Shown here one piece after another: positions 1-12,373 of a stretch of DNA of 64,000 nt; the stretch's first letter is position 1; the number at the start of each line of letters is the position of its first letter. The stretch lies in NCBI GenBank assembly GCA_019671005.1, contig CM033733.1:1364001-1428000 (forward strand), in the 5' to 3' direction. A model generated the notes under the pieces. It was not told the DNA's origin, did not search any database, and worked only from the letters and a program-made list of their open reading frames with translations. Both the position numbers and the translations under genes were made by a program. This DNA is from Hibiscus mutabilis. Lineage: Eukaryota > Streptophyta > Magnoliopsida > Malvales > Malvaceae.

Positions 1-289
1 ATTAATTCGGACCGACATCGTACACTTAATTTTAGCATGTAAATTTTTAATAATTATTTTACAAAATTTTAAATTCAAGACTTACTTAACTGATATCAAG
101 TAGCTTACTATTTTAACCAATTTCGTTAATTTATTATTTATATCTTTAACACAATTTATCACATAATTTATTATCAATATATAAATTTAAATGTAATATT
201 GGAAACCATCCATTTTGTATTTTGGTAGTCGTATAATCAAACAAAAATAATAAAAATTAAGTATTTTATTAACAAACAAACAAACGAGG
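1..289. other. AT-rich DNA upstream of the FAB1-type gene
   Basis: No reading frame, repeat unit or clear TATA box is recognised here. It is very AT-rich and grades at about 280 into a purine-rich stretch of repeated AAC and AGG/GAA units that looks like the start of the transcribed leader. It probably contains the core promoter of the gene that follows, but nothing in the sequence fixes a start site. Confidence 0.4.
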
Positions 290-926
290 AGGAAAAAAGA
301 AAAGCAGACTTCAGAGGAAGAAGAAAACAGGGCGAAGCTGGAAACGGAAAGTTAATTGATAAGAAGGTAGAATTCCTGTTTTTTTTCCTCTCCAATTTAT
401 GAAGTTTTTTAAAATTGATCTCAATAGTAATTTGCTGATTAATATAGTTGGTAGGGTTTATCGGTACCAGTTTATTAGATCTCGAATTCCGTGGTTTATT
501 GGATCGAGCAGTGAGGAGAAGCTACCGGTGCAAGTAGAGAAGAAGAAGAGATTGGAATTTAGGGCATTTGGATATTAGAATTTGAGGTGCTAATATTCCA
601 GGTAATTTTAATTTTCTTTTGAAAATGTTTAGTTAATATTATGCTTTTTATGTAATTATAAATTAATTGTTCAAGCCTTTTTAATTTTGTTTTTATCAGT
701 AAAGTCAATTCCAATCTAAGTTTTCCCTGTACTTTCGGATAATAGAATTTCTTTCAGTTTGGATTCATAAGCTTTTAGAGTAGTGGTTTTTATTGTAACC
801 TACTCTTATAATTTGTGGTGGTTACATATGGCCAGGGTACTGGGTGTAGTGAATTTTTGTGGTTGTTGTTGTTTTAGTGGCAAATGAATGAATCATGATG
901 ACTGGGATCAGGTGGGATAGTTGTCG
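290..926 (+). other. 5' untranslated leader of the FAB1-type gene, with one intron
   Basis: The purine-rich segment 290-600 looks like a leader exon. A donor of the form CCAG|GTAATT lies at 600/601 and an acceptor GATCAG ends at 911, giving a 5'-UTR intron of about 310 bases. The second leader piece runs 912-926 into the start codon at 927. Leader introns are common in plant genes of this kind. The boundaries are inferred from splice consensus only. Confidence 0.5.
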
Positions 927-2412
927 ATGGGCACTTCAGACAATAAACTATCTGATCTAGTTGATATAGTTAAGTCGTGGTGGATCCCTAGGAGTGAGCC
1001 ACCAAATGTGTCGAGAGACTTTTGGATGCCCGATCAGAGTTGTAGGGTATGCTACGAGTGTGATTCCCAATTTACAGTATTTAACCGTAGGCATCATTGT
1101 CGACTTTGTGGCCGGATTTTTTGTGCCAAGTGTACTGCAAACTCAGTTCCTGCTCCATCGGATGAGCCAAGAGCTGGTCGGGTAGATTGGGAAAGGATAA
1201 GGGTATGCAATTATTGCTTCAAGCAATGGGAGCAGGGGATAGCAACTACTGAGAATGGGACTACAGCACCTAGTCCTGGTCTTAGTCCATCACCATCTGC
1301 AACAAGCTTGGTCAGTACCAAGTCCAGCTGCACTGGTATTAGTAGTAGCAGCACCATTGGTTCTACTCCCTATTCAACTGGACCTTACCACCGTGTGAAT
1401 TATAATTCTGTTCTTAGCCCTTGTGGATCTGCCCAGATGAATGGAGCCACTGAAGAAAACAATGAGACTTTTGAGTCGAGCACAAACCCAAGTTCCACCA
1501 CAGTAGATTCTTCTTCAAACTATATTGGCCTTTGCAGTAACAGGTACCTTCGTCCTTACTGATGTATTTCTGAGTGAGAACAAAGTGTTTTTTTTTTACC
1601 TTGTGTTACCATGTCATTTTTTTTGAAATTGAAATCACTCAGCCTGCCTTGACTGAATACATAATCTCAAGTTCCCATGCTTTTTATTTAGTATTTTTCA
1701 GCTCTTGATCAAAACTTAATTCCTTTTAAACTGTTGTGCCCAGGAGTGATGATGAAGATGATGATTATGCTGCATATCGTTCGGATTTAGAATCAAGGCA
1801 ATATGCTCATTCTGAGGAGTATTATGGTGCAATAAATATTGATGAAATCAATTGTGCGTATGGATCAGTTAAAGTTCATCCTGATGGGGAGAACCTTGAT
1901 GCAAAATCTTTGAGTGGTTCACCATTAGCTGAGAATTCCAATGAACAAGGTGTGGATGGAATTAAGAAATTTGAAGAAGTAAGTGGGCAAGAGAGCGCCA
2001 AAGAGGGTGAAGCTTCTGCTTATGAAGTGGATGGAACAGATGTCAAGCCTGTGGATTTTGAGAACAATATGCTACTTTGGCTCCCTCCTGAACCTGATGA
2101 TGAAGAGGATGAGAGAGAAATTGCTCTATTTGATGATGATGATGATGATGAGGGTGCTACAGGGGAGTGGGGATATTTACGCTCTTCAAATAGCTTTGGC
2201 AGTGGGGAGTACCGGCGTAGGGATAAATTCGTTGAGGAGCACAGGCAAGCCATGAAAAATGTGGTGGAAGGGCATTTTAGAGCTTTGGTAGCTCAGCTTT
2301 TGCAGGTTGAAAACCTCTTAGTGGATAATGATGATGGTGCAGAAAGTTGGTTGGATATAATAGTTTCTTTGTCATGGGAAGCTGCAACACTTTTGAAGCC
2401 AGATACAAGCAA

Positions 2413-2443
2413 GGGGGTGGAATGGATCCTGGAGGATATGTGA
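2413..2443 (+). other. Frameshift in exon 2 of the FAB1-type gene
   Basis: The family sequence at this point is K-G-G-G-M-D-P-G-G-Y. The codons before the five-G run (2413-2417) and those after it are both correct but lie in different frames. One more G would join them. As written, the frame runs into TGA at 2441-2443, leaving about 440 residues with only the FYVE part. A one-base loss in a homopolymer may be a real mutation or a consensus error. Confidence 0.8.
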
Positions 2444-2511
2444 AAGTTAAATGCATAGCTTCTGGGCATCGTAGTGAAAGGTAATAATATCACTGAACTC
2501 ATTAAAATTTG

Positions 2512-2851
2512 TTAATGTTTTTGTGTAAATAATGCAACTTCACTTGTTTTTATTAAGCATCATTAGAATAGTTCATAACTCTTAGTATGTGACAGCTAAC
2601 AGAACAATCATACAAATAACTTTTGTTTTAGTAATCAATTCTATTATTGATTTCAAGACAGTTATGCAAAAGGTTACATGGACATCATTTAAGTTTTTTT
2701 AATGTTCTGCATGAAGAATGCAACTTCACTTGTTTTTATTGAGCAGCTTTAGAATATTTCATAATTTTTAGCATGTGTCAGCTAACAGATTAATCATACA
2801 AATAACTTTTGTTTCTAGTAATCAATTCTATTGTTGATTTCAAGACAGTTA
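2512..2851 (+). repeat. Tandem duplication of about 187 bases in an intron of the FAB1-type gene
   Basis: Two diverged copies lie head to tail, about 2512-2664 and 2699-2851. Both carry the blocks ATGCAACTTCACTTGTTTTT, CAGCTAACAGA and TTTCAAGACAGTTA in the same order. The repeat lies in the intron between 2480 and 3398 and does not touch an exon. The copies differ by scattered substitutions, so the duplication is not recent. Confidence 0.85.
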
Positions 2852-5743
2852 ATTGTATATCATGGCATTAGAATCCGGTCTTCAGGTCTTGAAAAATATT
2901 TACTTGTTATATGTCCAAATATACTTTGAGTATCTATATAATTTTCAATGTCAGAGGAGGATAATACCCAATGTGGTTCATTCTTTTCTCATTCTGTTGA
3001 TGGGTGCTATCTAACTGATTGCAATCCTTTGAATTTATCATGCATGAGCGCATGTCTAGAGTTCTTTCTGCAAATACATCCTTCATGATCAGCAACTATT
3101 TTATAATTTCCTTCATTTTTGTATCTGACCATTCATGAAGAATGCTTTTGCAGTGGTTTTTAGTGTTCATTTGGGGGGAAAAGAGAGAATAATCTGGAGA
3201 GATCGATGACTTCTTTTGTATGGTAGTTATACTATATATTGGTCTTAATGGAAAAGAAAGTACAATTAATAATCAATGTAAATGTGTTGTCAAAAGAAGG
3301 CTTTGTACTTTAATACTTTATGCATTTCTTCTTTCTATCTACCTTTTGATTATGCTGATGGAAATCTGATTCTTTTTTAATGTATTTTCTTTTCAAGTGC
3401 TGTGGTTAAAGGAGTTGTTTGTAAGAAAAATGTGGCTCATCGACGAATGACATCAAAAATAGATAAACCTCGTTTTCTAATCCTTGGTGGAGCTTTGGAA
3501 TATCAGCGCATTTCTAACCACTTGTCAAGTTTTGATACATTGTTGCAGCAGGTTTGTATTTTTAATCATTTCCATCTATTTTGATTGTTTATTAACTTTA
3601 GATTCCTAATCAAACCAGGAAACATTATTTTTGTTCACACCTTGTAGTACATGAATCTGTTAGGGCTAAGTTTTGTTTTTACAAGCTTACCTTCCTGTTT
3701 CAGGAAATGGACCATCTTAAGATGGCAGTTGCTAAAATTGATGCACATCATCCTAAAGTTCTTTTGGTGGAGAAATCTGTGTCCCGGCATGCTCAAGAGT
3801 ACCTTCTTGCCAAAGACATATCACTTGTTCTCAATATTAAGAGGCCACTCTTAGAGCGTATAGCCCGCTGCACTGGTGCTCAAATAGTTCCCTCCATTGA
3901 TCATCTAACATCACCGAAGCTGGGTTGTTGTGATGTGTTCCATGTGGAGAAATTTCTTGAGGAGCATGGAAGTGCTGGGCAAGGAGGGAAGAAATTGATG
4001 AAGACTCTAATGTTTTTTGAGGGTTGCCCTAAGCCTCTGGGTTACACTGTAAGTCCTTTCAGTATAAACACATCCATTCCTAGTTATCAAAACTTTTGCA
4101 TGAAAGAAGTGTTATTATTTATTTGTTTTATTTTGGTTTTATTTTGCTTTATTTATATTTTTCATGGTAATGTAAGATGCATGATATAGACTAAAGACAT
4201 CACATGGTCAGCAACATAAACACCTGAAAAGAAACTCAAAAAACAGTGAAAGCAGAAAGAAACCATCTGCCATTTCTTCACAAATCTTCCACCTTAACAT
4301 ACTTTTCAATATTCAAATCTTCTAAACTAGAGCATCATGTTGTAGCAACAGCTCACTGAGATGCTCTTTGTCATGCATGATTTGTAGATTAAATTTGAAA
4401 TATAATGCAGCAGAAATTATGTTGCAATCAGGTTGATTACTAATTGTTTGGATGGTAAGATGGGTAGAGTACGACTGCATAAAGCTCTGGCAGGGCAGGT
4501 CATGCCACTAATATACCCTCAAAACACACTTTATAACCATTGTAACATGTTTTCCCAAGATAAAAATGATGACACTAAGATGGGTCCAATGCTTACATTG
4601 TTTCAGATTTTACTCAAAGGAGCCAGTGGAGATGAGTTGAAAAAGGTGAAACATGTGGTCCAATATGGTGTTTTTGCAGCTTATCACTTGGCTCTCGAGA
4701 CATCATTTCTAGCTGATGAAGGTGCTACACTTCCGGAGCTCCCTTTAAAATCTCCTATAAATGTTGCCTTGCCTAATAAACCATCAAGTATTGACAGGTC
4801 TATTTCCCTCATACCTGGTTTTACCATCTCATCATCTGGGAAGCCCATTCTTTCTCAACCTATAGATGAATTACTGAAATCCAACAAAGCTATCTCTGTT
4901 GGACCATCATCTACTGACATTGAACTCCCTTGCATATATACTGGGGTCAGTTCATCTTGCTTGTCAAAAGGTACTCACATTCAAATTACATCCAAGGAAT
5001 CTCCCTCAGCCACTGTTGAAACTATTGAATCACTGTCTGATTCAAGGGAGGATATATCTTCTTATAACAATGTTCCCTCCCTAAATCATGCATTTATTAA
5101 GGTCGATGGAGTGCATCTTAAAGAATCTGTTCAGACACCAACTAGCAGTGGAGAAGATGTAATGGGTGACCAGTTTGTTTCTCTTTGTCAAAGACTATCA
5201 GAAGCACCTGAGCAAGGTGATGGTAATATGTTGTCTGCAAATAATGTAGGAGGCACAGAGTTGGCCTCTTCAAAACAAGAGGCTATTAACAGCAATGAAG
5301 AGGTGGCATCCTCAAAGGAAGAGTTTCCTCCATCACCTTCAGACCACCAGAGCATTTTGGTATCATTATCAACACGTTGTGTGTGGAAGGGAACTGTGTG
5401 TGAGCGTTCCCATCTCTTTCGAATCAAATACTATGGTAGCTTTGATAAGCCTTTGGGGCGGTTTTTACGAGATAATCTGTTTGATCAGGTAATTGTTATT
5501 TCATGTAGAAAACTTGTCTTCCTCTTTGCTTTCCATCATTGCAACTTATGATTCTTCTTATCAGGACTCCCATTGCCATTCGTGTGAGATGCCATCCGAG
5601 GCGCATGTTCACTGTTATACTCATAGGCAAGGTAGCCTGACGATATCTGTTAAGAAACTACAAGACCCTCCCTTACCAGGAGAGCGGGAAGGCAAGATTT
5701 GGATGTGGCATAGATGCTTGCAGTGCCCTCGGGTCAAGGGATT

Positions 5744-5748
5744 CCCCC
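5744..5748 (+). other. Second homopolymer frameshift of the FAB1-type gene
   Basis: The Cys-rich region reads correctly up to G-F-P and correctly again from P-A-T-R-R-V-V-M, but in another frame. The five-C run needs a sixth C to join them. Unrepaired, the upstream frame ends at TAA about 20 bases later. Like the lesion at 2413 it is a one-base loss in a homopolymer. Confidence 0.8.
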
Positions 5749-6450
5749 AGCCACTCGAAGAGTTGTAATGTCTGATGCTGCTTGGGGTTTATCCTTTGGG
5801 AAATTTTTGGAGCTGAGCTTTTCAAACCATGCAGCTGCTAGCAGAGTTGCAAGCTGTGGTCATTCCCTTCATAGGGATTGCCTTCGATTCTATGGGTAAG
5901 TTTTTACTTAATAAATATGAAGACAACAAATATTAAAGAACAAAGATTACTGGTTTTAGTGATCACTTGCGAAGATGGAACTTCTGGAAGATTGGTATTT
6001 TTATTCTGTTTTATCAGATTTTTGCCTAATCTATGAGCAATCAATTTGCTTTGTCTGTGAATTATTCATCAAATGTTAGTCATATGTGTAGGGGATGATG
6101 AGGTTTATTTTCCATAGAGGGGATGGGTAGGGTAGGGCAAATTAATGGTATGGATTGTAAAAATCAGAACACTTGAAATGATAAAAATAATCAATTGCCT
6201 GTGGTATCCTCTTATTATACTGTCTTATATCATTTGCAGTTTCGGGAGAATGGTTGCTTGTTTTCAATATGCTTCCATTGATGTTCATTCTGTTTATCTT
6301 CCACCTTTCAAACTGGAACTAAATTATGATAATCAGGAGTGGATGCAAAGTGAAGCAATTGAGGTTTGGTTATCGTAAATCCTTGTTCCTGTTCATAAAA
6401 TGATTCCTGAATCACATAACACATACAAGATGTTTTATATGATTTTGCAG

Positions 6451-6620
6451 GTGAGTAATAAGGACAGAATTCCTATTTAGTGAAGTGTACAATGTACTTC
6501 AAAAGATTTTAGAAAATTATTAGGTTCAGAGTTCCAAGATAGTGGTATAAAGTTTCTTGAAAGAAGAATCTGTGTTGAAGAACTGGAAGAAATACTGAAA
6601 AAGATAGACAAGAGTTTCAG
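6451..6620 (+). other. Damaged exon 8 of the FAB1-type gene (several indels)
   Basis: Three frames are needed to read this exon as the family sequence. After V-S-N-K an extra base near 6464 shifts the frame. FLFSEVYNVLQKI follows in the new frame and ends in TAG. From G-S at about 6533 the original frame returns (EFQDSGIK, EELEEILKK). The exon end, AGTTTCAG, is one base short of joining the next exon in phase (E-S-L-Q). In the original frame the middle portion reads TAG TGA. This is not a homopolymer pattern. Confidence 0.7.
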
Positions 6621-9600
6621 GTAATTGGTTTGAAATTCATCTTCACCCTCCCCCAGTCACGTATGAGTTGCTGTCTGAATGTTATTTTTTTTTCTCTTTT
6701 CCATAAAATCAGCCTGATCTTTTACTGTCTGGTTTCTTATCTGTTTACTGTATATTCTTAGGAATCTTTGCAGGAAGTGATCCGTAAAGAGGTGAAAGTT
6801 GGCCAACCTGTGATTGACATTCTTGAGATCAATAAGTTGCGGAGGCAAATGCTCTTTCTTTCTTATGTTTGGGACCAGCGGTTGATACATGTATATAGTT
6901 CAATCAACAATAATGTTCAGGAAATTATGAGCAGTTCCATCCCAAATCTTGGACTGAAGCCAGTAAGCTCTGTGGATAAGCTTGTTGAGATGAATGTCAC
7001 TCCCAAGTCAAGTAAAGCCTTTACCAGTTGTGACTCTGCTGTAGTTGGGACCAAGCCTGACATAGACATAAATAATGGAGGCAATGCTGATGAAATTAGC
7101 AATCCTGGCAGAGATCACAACGAAAAGGGTATGGACCAGGACTTCCATAAAAGTAAGGAGGCTGAACATTCTCTCACTTCTAGTGCAACCAGTTCTCTAG
7201 AATCTGGAAAAGTTGTAGAAAGGGTCCTGTCGGAAGGGGAATTTCAAATTATGGAAAATTTATCTGACACCCTTGAGGCAGCATGGACTGGCGAAAATCA
7301 CTCAGCTAGTGTAGTTCCTAAGGAGAATGGTTACTCTGTTCCTGATTCAGTCTCGACAGATGTGTCAGCTGCAGTAGATTCAGATCTGGGAAATTGTGCT
7401 AGTGATTCTAATGAAGTGGAAGTGGCTCATTCTCCTCAGTCTGCTTTGCCTACAATGGGGCTTGAAACCATGGAGAAGTCTATGAGCTGGGCAAGCATGC
7501 AATTTCCAAATGTCTACAACTCATTTAACAAGAAATCTTTCTTCAATGCTGAAAAACTCAATATTGGTGAGTATAATCCAGTCTATGTCTTATCATTTAG
7601 GGAGTTGGAAAGGAAAAGTGGTGCCAGGCTGCTGCTTCCTATTGGTGTTAATGACACAGTAGTGCCTGTTTATGATGATGAGCCAACTAGTATTATATCA
7701 TATGCACTCGTCTCATCAGATTACCACTCACAGATGTCTGAGTTAGAGAGACCAAAAGATGCTTCAGAGTCTGCAGTTTCGTCGTCACTTTTTGACTCAG
7801 CGAATGCACTCTCACTTAATTCTTCTAATGGCTCACTTGGATCCGGTGCTGATAGTATCTTGTCTTTGTCTGGGTCATTTAGCTCCCTGGTTTCCGACCC
7901 TATCTCATACACACAGGATTTCCATGCCAAAGTTTCTTTTACAGATGATGGTCCCCTTGGGAAGGTGAAGTATTCTGTAACTTGTTATTATGCAAAGCGG
8001 TTTGAGAGCTTGAGGAGGACTTGCTGCCCTTCTGAGCTGGATTTTGTACGTTCTCTCAGTCGTTGTAAGAAGTGGGGTGCTCAAGGTGGCAAGAGCAATG
8101 TTTTCTTTGCAAAAACTTTAGATGATCGGTTTATAATCAAACAAGTTTCGAAGACAGAACTAGAGTCATTCATCAAGTTTGGACCAGCTTATTTCAAGTA
8201 TTTATCCGATTCAATCAATAATAGGAGCCCAACTTGCCTGGCAAAGATTTTGGGCATATATCAGGTATTATTTATTAATATCACCTATGTAGTTATTTAG
8301 CTTAAATTGCAAACCTCTCTGAAGCGAAGTTGGAGTTCATGGGTGAAGTTTTGGCTAATAAGTCCAGGAGAAAAATTATTTTAGTGGCCCAACATGTTCA
8401 TTATCTATTGCTTTTCCTGTCTTGTCAACTCTTCTTTCCCCTTCATTTCTGAAGCACTCTTCGGTTAAATCATCTAGCAATTCTTCCTATTTTTCATTCT
8501 GCAAGAGGCACATTTTAAATGTGATGTCATAGAGATGTTTGTTTGTGTGCATCTCCTTACTAATTTAAACATGAAGTTCGGCATTTGTTTAGATTTTGGT
8601 GTTCAACACTTGATGTTCTGAATCTGATGTTAGAAGCCTGAGAATTGAGTCGGCTAAGTACATATCACTAAGAAGGTTTTCAATTTTCCTGCGATTCATA
8701 TTTTGTTTTAACCGAATCCAAGTTCCAAATCTGAATTGGGGTTTTCTTATTTTTTGCTAAATTTTGCTTAAATTTTTTTTCTGGCATCATTGTCTTGAAG
8801 GTTTCAGCAAAGCACCTTAAAGGAGGGAAGGAGTCAAAAATGGACGTTTTAGTGATGGAGAATCTTCTCTTTAGGCGTAATATTACAAGGCTTTACGATC
8901 TTAAAGGATCCTCTCGGTCTAGGTATAACCCTGATACAACTGGTACCAACAAAGTCCTTCTGGATCAAAATTTGATTGAAGCAATGCCGACGTCTCCAAT
9001 TTTTGTTGGAAGCAAGGCAAAACTGTTGTTGGAGAGAGCTGTCTGGAATGACACTTCCTTTCTTGCTGTAAGTTGCAATTTAACTTCTCGTTTTGATCTC
9101 GCGGTGTTTACCACACTTACTATTTTGAAGATTTGTAGATTTTCCTGTTATTTTTTCAAGCCCCTGTGAGTGAAATATGAGTTATAGCGGTGCAGCATAA
9201 CTTTGGTCTTTGGTTATGTTCACTCTGATATTTCTGCTATTGCATGCATATGAGCTAGTCGAATTGATCCGATGGTCACAGTATTTTTTTCTGATCAATT
9301 AGTCAGAGTTGAATGCTTTTATTTTTCTAATAACTATATATGTTTTTTCGGCACAGTTGATTGATGTAATGGATTACTCATTACTGGTTGGTGTGGATGA
9401 GGAAAAACATGAGCTTGTTCTCGGAATAATTGATTTCATGAGACAATACACATGGGACAAGCACCTTGAAACTTGGGTGAAGACCTCGGGCATACTCGGC
9501 GGGACTAAAAACGCACCTCCGACCGTGATCTCACCCCAACAGTACAAGAAACGGTTCAGAAAAGCTATGACTGCTTATTTTCTCATGGTGCCAGATCAGT

Positions 9601-9686
9601 GGTCGTCTCCTTCAACAATGGTTCCTAGCGGATCACAGACAGATCTTAGTGAAGAAAATACACAAGGTGGTATTTCTGTGCGTTGA

Positions 9687-10165
9687 TTGATAATGTAAAT
9701 CCTTTCTCCAATACCTGGACTCGTGATGAACGTCGGACATGGGTATATTCATTTTCGAGTTCTTTGCATATATTTGGAGTACCATACATCATATCCGCAT
9801 TCGAGTATACGTCTAAAACTGGTGTCAAGCATGAATACTTTACTAAAAATGAAGATTTCAGGCAACAAAGTTTCTGCCGCATCGCATCACGTCGATCTGT
9901 AAGTTCGATCCCCATTCTCTCTCTATTTCTTCATTTTCCTAAAAATTAGTTTTGCCTATTTCCCCCTTCCAATTATAATTTTTAATGGCTGCGACATTTG
10001 TATTACCATCAATGTATGCATCTGTTAATTATTTCGTTACGAGCAAGAAATGTGAAAAAGACTTTTCATCGTTCATTTGTGTATATGAAATTCATTACAT
10101 TGATTTGTAAATGTATTTATTATATATATCTCCTTTTTACCCTACTGATTAGTTTAGTTTTTTTT
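9687..10165 (+). other. 3' flank of the FAB1-type gene
   Basis: Probably the 3' untranslated region and downstream DNA. The first 250 bases have ordinary base composition and no frame that resembles a known protein. The later part is AT-rich with several candidate plant polyadenylation contexts (TATTTATTATATAT around 10110) but no decisive signal. Confidence 0.4.
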
Positions 10166-10587
10166 AGGGTAAAGTACACGAATTGTCACTAAACTATCTC
10201 TAAAAATACAAAATTATCATCAAACTTTCAAAAGTTACATAATGAGAATTAAACTTTATTTTTTGTTACAAAATGGTCACTGAGCCGTTAATTGTTGCTA
10301 ATTGGATGACGTGACAGTTATAGAAAATTGAAAAATAGAACATTTAATCTTTTATATCTACACATTCAATCAATTTATTGATGTTTAAATTGATTGAATG
10401 TATAAATGTTGAGGATTAAATATGTTATTATAAAAAATTTTGTACTTGCAATGTCTCCCAGTTAACAGCTCAGTGACTATTTTGCAATAAAAACTAAAGT
10501 TTAATGCCTATTATGTAATTTTTGAAAGTTCAGTGATCATTTTGTATTTTTATGGATAGTTTAGTAACCATTTGTGTACTTTACCCT
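10166..10587. mobile_element. MITE-like inverted-repeat element with AGGGTAAAGTACAC ends
   Basis: The left end AGGGTAAAGTACAC (10166-10179) is the exact reverse complement of the right end GTGTACTTTACCCT (10574-10587). The complementarity continues imperfectly for about 120 bases on each side (TCACTAAACTATC against GATAGTTTAGTAACC, and so on), around a non-complementary centre. There is no coding capacity. I could not find a convincing target duplication, so the superfamily is left open. A related, shorter copy lies at 11565-11888. Confidence 0.75.
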
Positions 10588-11564
10588 TTTATAACTATCA
10601 ATATTTGACTCATTGATCTATTAATTCGAATTAGGTACTGCAGAGGTCTATTATGAAACAATCTTGTCAACTTGGTTTTTTCATTAGCAATGTTACGATC
10701 AAATCTCTGACCTTGCTTTAGGGACCTGGCGGTTCATCATAACTGATATTTTGTTAGTTTAATATAAATTGAGATGCTAAGGGTGGAATAAGGTGGTCAT
10801 TTTGCTCATCCAAATTAGGGGTGGGCAAAATTTGACCCGACTCGAAAAAATTGAATTATTCGACTTGACTCGATGCGAAAAAATTATTCGTAATTTCATA
10901 AACTTGACTCGAAAAAATTTCAAATAAAGTTTGAGTTATAAAATAAAAATTTGAATCTCAAAATTTTTAGTAATTAGTTGATCAATTTTCAAGTTAGAGT
11001 CGAACCTGTCAATTATGTGATATATTATGTATCACATGTGAAAATATAAAGAAATATATATGTATATCTTATATGGATATAGAAAGTCATTTAAATTAGA
11101 AATAATATGTATTATAACATTATAAATAATTATAATTAAATTTCTACATAAACTCGGAAACTTAACTCGATTCGACTCTACTTGAATTTTATAAACTTAA
11201 TTCGATGCGAAAAAATTTAAATAAAGTTTGAATAGTAAAATATGACTTATAAACTCGAATAACTCAAAATGTTTTGAACGCCAAACCCTAGTCCAAACCT
11301 ATATCCAATTTTTATGTCTCTTGTCTGGTCTTGAATTTAATTTTATTTATAATTTTAGCAACGAACTTGATCTCAAAAGAAAATTAAGAAATTATAACTA
11401 AAATATAAAAAAATAGTTGAAAGGTTATAAAACTTTACAAAATTTAATACAAATAATTAAAAGATATAAAAATGGTTATAAAAGGTTGAAAGAGATATTT
11501 TGATATTTTTTTGAGGCGGGCAAGTTTTATTTAATATCTTTCTGACCCAAATTTCAAAAAATTA
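10588..11564. repeat. AT-rich DNA with a CGA-rich dispersed repeat
   Basis: From about 10816 to 11290 the sequence repeats short motifs such as GACTCGAAAAAATT, CTCGATGCGAAAAAAT and AACTCGATTCGACTC in both orientations, starting with GGGGTGGGCAAAA. That start is common in a plant MITE-like repeat, but the ends are too degenerate to define. The flanks 10588-10815 and 11291-11564 hold nothing recognisable. Confidence 0.4.
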
Positions 11565-11888
11565 AGGGTAAAGAATACAAATGGTCACTAAATATGTTAA
11601 AATGATTTTCTAGCAATTAAATTCTCATAAGTTATAAAATGATCATTATACTTTTAATTCAATTATAAAATGGTCCCTATTAGTGATAATTTTTTTGATA
11701 AATTTTGATATGTTTAAGGACCATTTTGTAACAGTTCGATAAGTTTGAAAGATCATTTTGTAACAGTTCGATAAGTTTGAATGATCACTCGTAATCGAAT
11801 TAAAATCTTAATGAACATTTTATAACCTTCAAAAAAATAGTGGCTAAAATATTTATTTTAACATAATTTAGTGACTATTTATGTACCT
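11565..11888. mobile_element. Second MITE-like element related to 10166-10587
   Basis: The left end AGGGTAAAGAATACAAATGG and the right end GTGACTATTTATGTACC are imperfect reverse complements, and the complementarity runs inward through TCACTAAATATGTTAAAAT. The internal phrases TGGTCACTA and ATAAAATGGTCC resemble those of the element at 10166. It has no reading frame of interest. Confidence 0.6.
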
Positions 11889-12373
11889 ATAAATAATTTT
11901 AAAACGTATGTGCTTGGCTCTCATATTCCATTTACAAAACAAGGATTTATGACTAAGGCTTTGTTTGCCGTTGTAGTTCGGAAACTTGAGTTTGGGGACA
12001 AACGTCCGTTTGGAGAAGCCAGATTTTTTGGCTATCTAAAAATGCCTGTTTGGGCCAAAAAACCTACTGATAAATAGCCGTTTGGCTTCAAACGAGGGTT
12101 GTTGTTGCTGGTGAACGGGCGTTGCCTACCGCAACAGCAACAAAAAACACAGCCTAGTTGTAACACGTCTAATCCGAATAATTTGTCGTATTAGCTACCC
12201 ATCATTTGTACCCCTAAATGGAAGGTAGACCTTTTTCTACTTAGGACTCTAAACGAACATAACACTTGGCGAACTCTTTGTAGACTATTTGTATATATTC
12301 ATTTATGTTTGTTTATTAAGTTAAATGGATGTGTATGAATAATTTTATGTTCATTTAATTAAATTAATGAGTT
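11889..12373. other. Non-coding DNA before the large palindrome
   Basis: There is no credible gene. The segment 12000-12160 has short repeated words (CGTTTGG, GTTGTTGTTGCTGG, CAACAGCAAC) in inverted order and may be another degenerate small element. Bases 12285-12322 are a direct copy of 12778-12817, which lies in the centre of the adjacent palindrome. Confidence 0.35.

Larger units (their letters stand above)
927..9686 (+). pseudogene. FAB1: FAB1A/FAB1B-type 1-phosphatidylinositol-3-phosphate 5-kinase, reading frame broken
   Basis: FAB1/PIKfyve kinases make PtdIns(3,5)P2 from PtdIns3P on endosomes and control vacuole and endosome maturation. Eleven coding exons fit: 927-1543, 1744-2480, 3398-3552, 3704-4048, 4607-5488, 5565-5895, 6240-6363, 6451-6620, 6762-8264, 8801-9067, 9357-9686, about 1,820 codons, near the usual plant length. 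Exon 1 encodes a FYVE finger (WMPD, RRHHCRLCG, RVCNYC). Exons 3-5 encode the chaperonin-like domain, exons 5-7 the Cys-rich region, and exons 9-11 the PIP kinase (GGKSNVFFAKT, LYDLKGSS, MDYSLLVGVD). ATG 927 gives the family N-terminus MGTSDNK. Frame lesions at 2413-2417, 5744-5748 and in exon 8 (6451-6620) interrupt it. As written, translation stops at 2443, before any catalytic part. It is either a recent pseudogene or a functional gene with assembly errors. The family call is very secure and the broken status moderately so. Confidence 0.85.

Noticed and set aside
9683..9949. Open frame of 88 codons just after the FAB1 stop, with an antisense frame of 89 codons
   Set aside because: It is in the 3' untranslated region and has no splice structure or family match. 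The peptide is not recognised on either strand.
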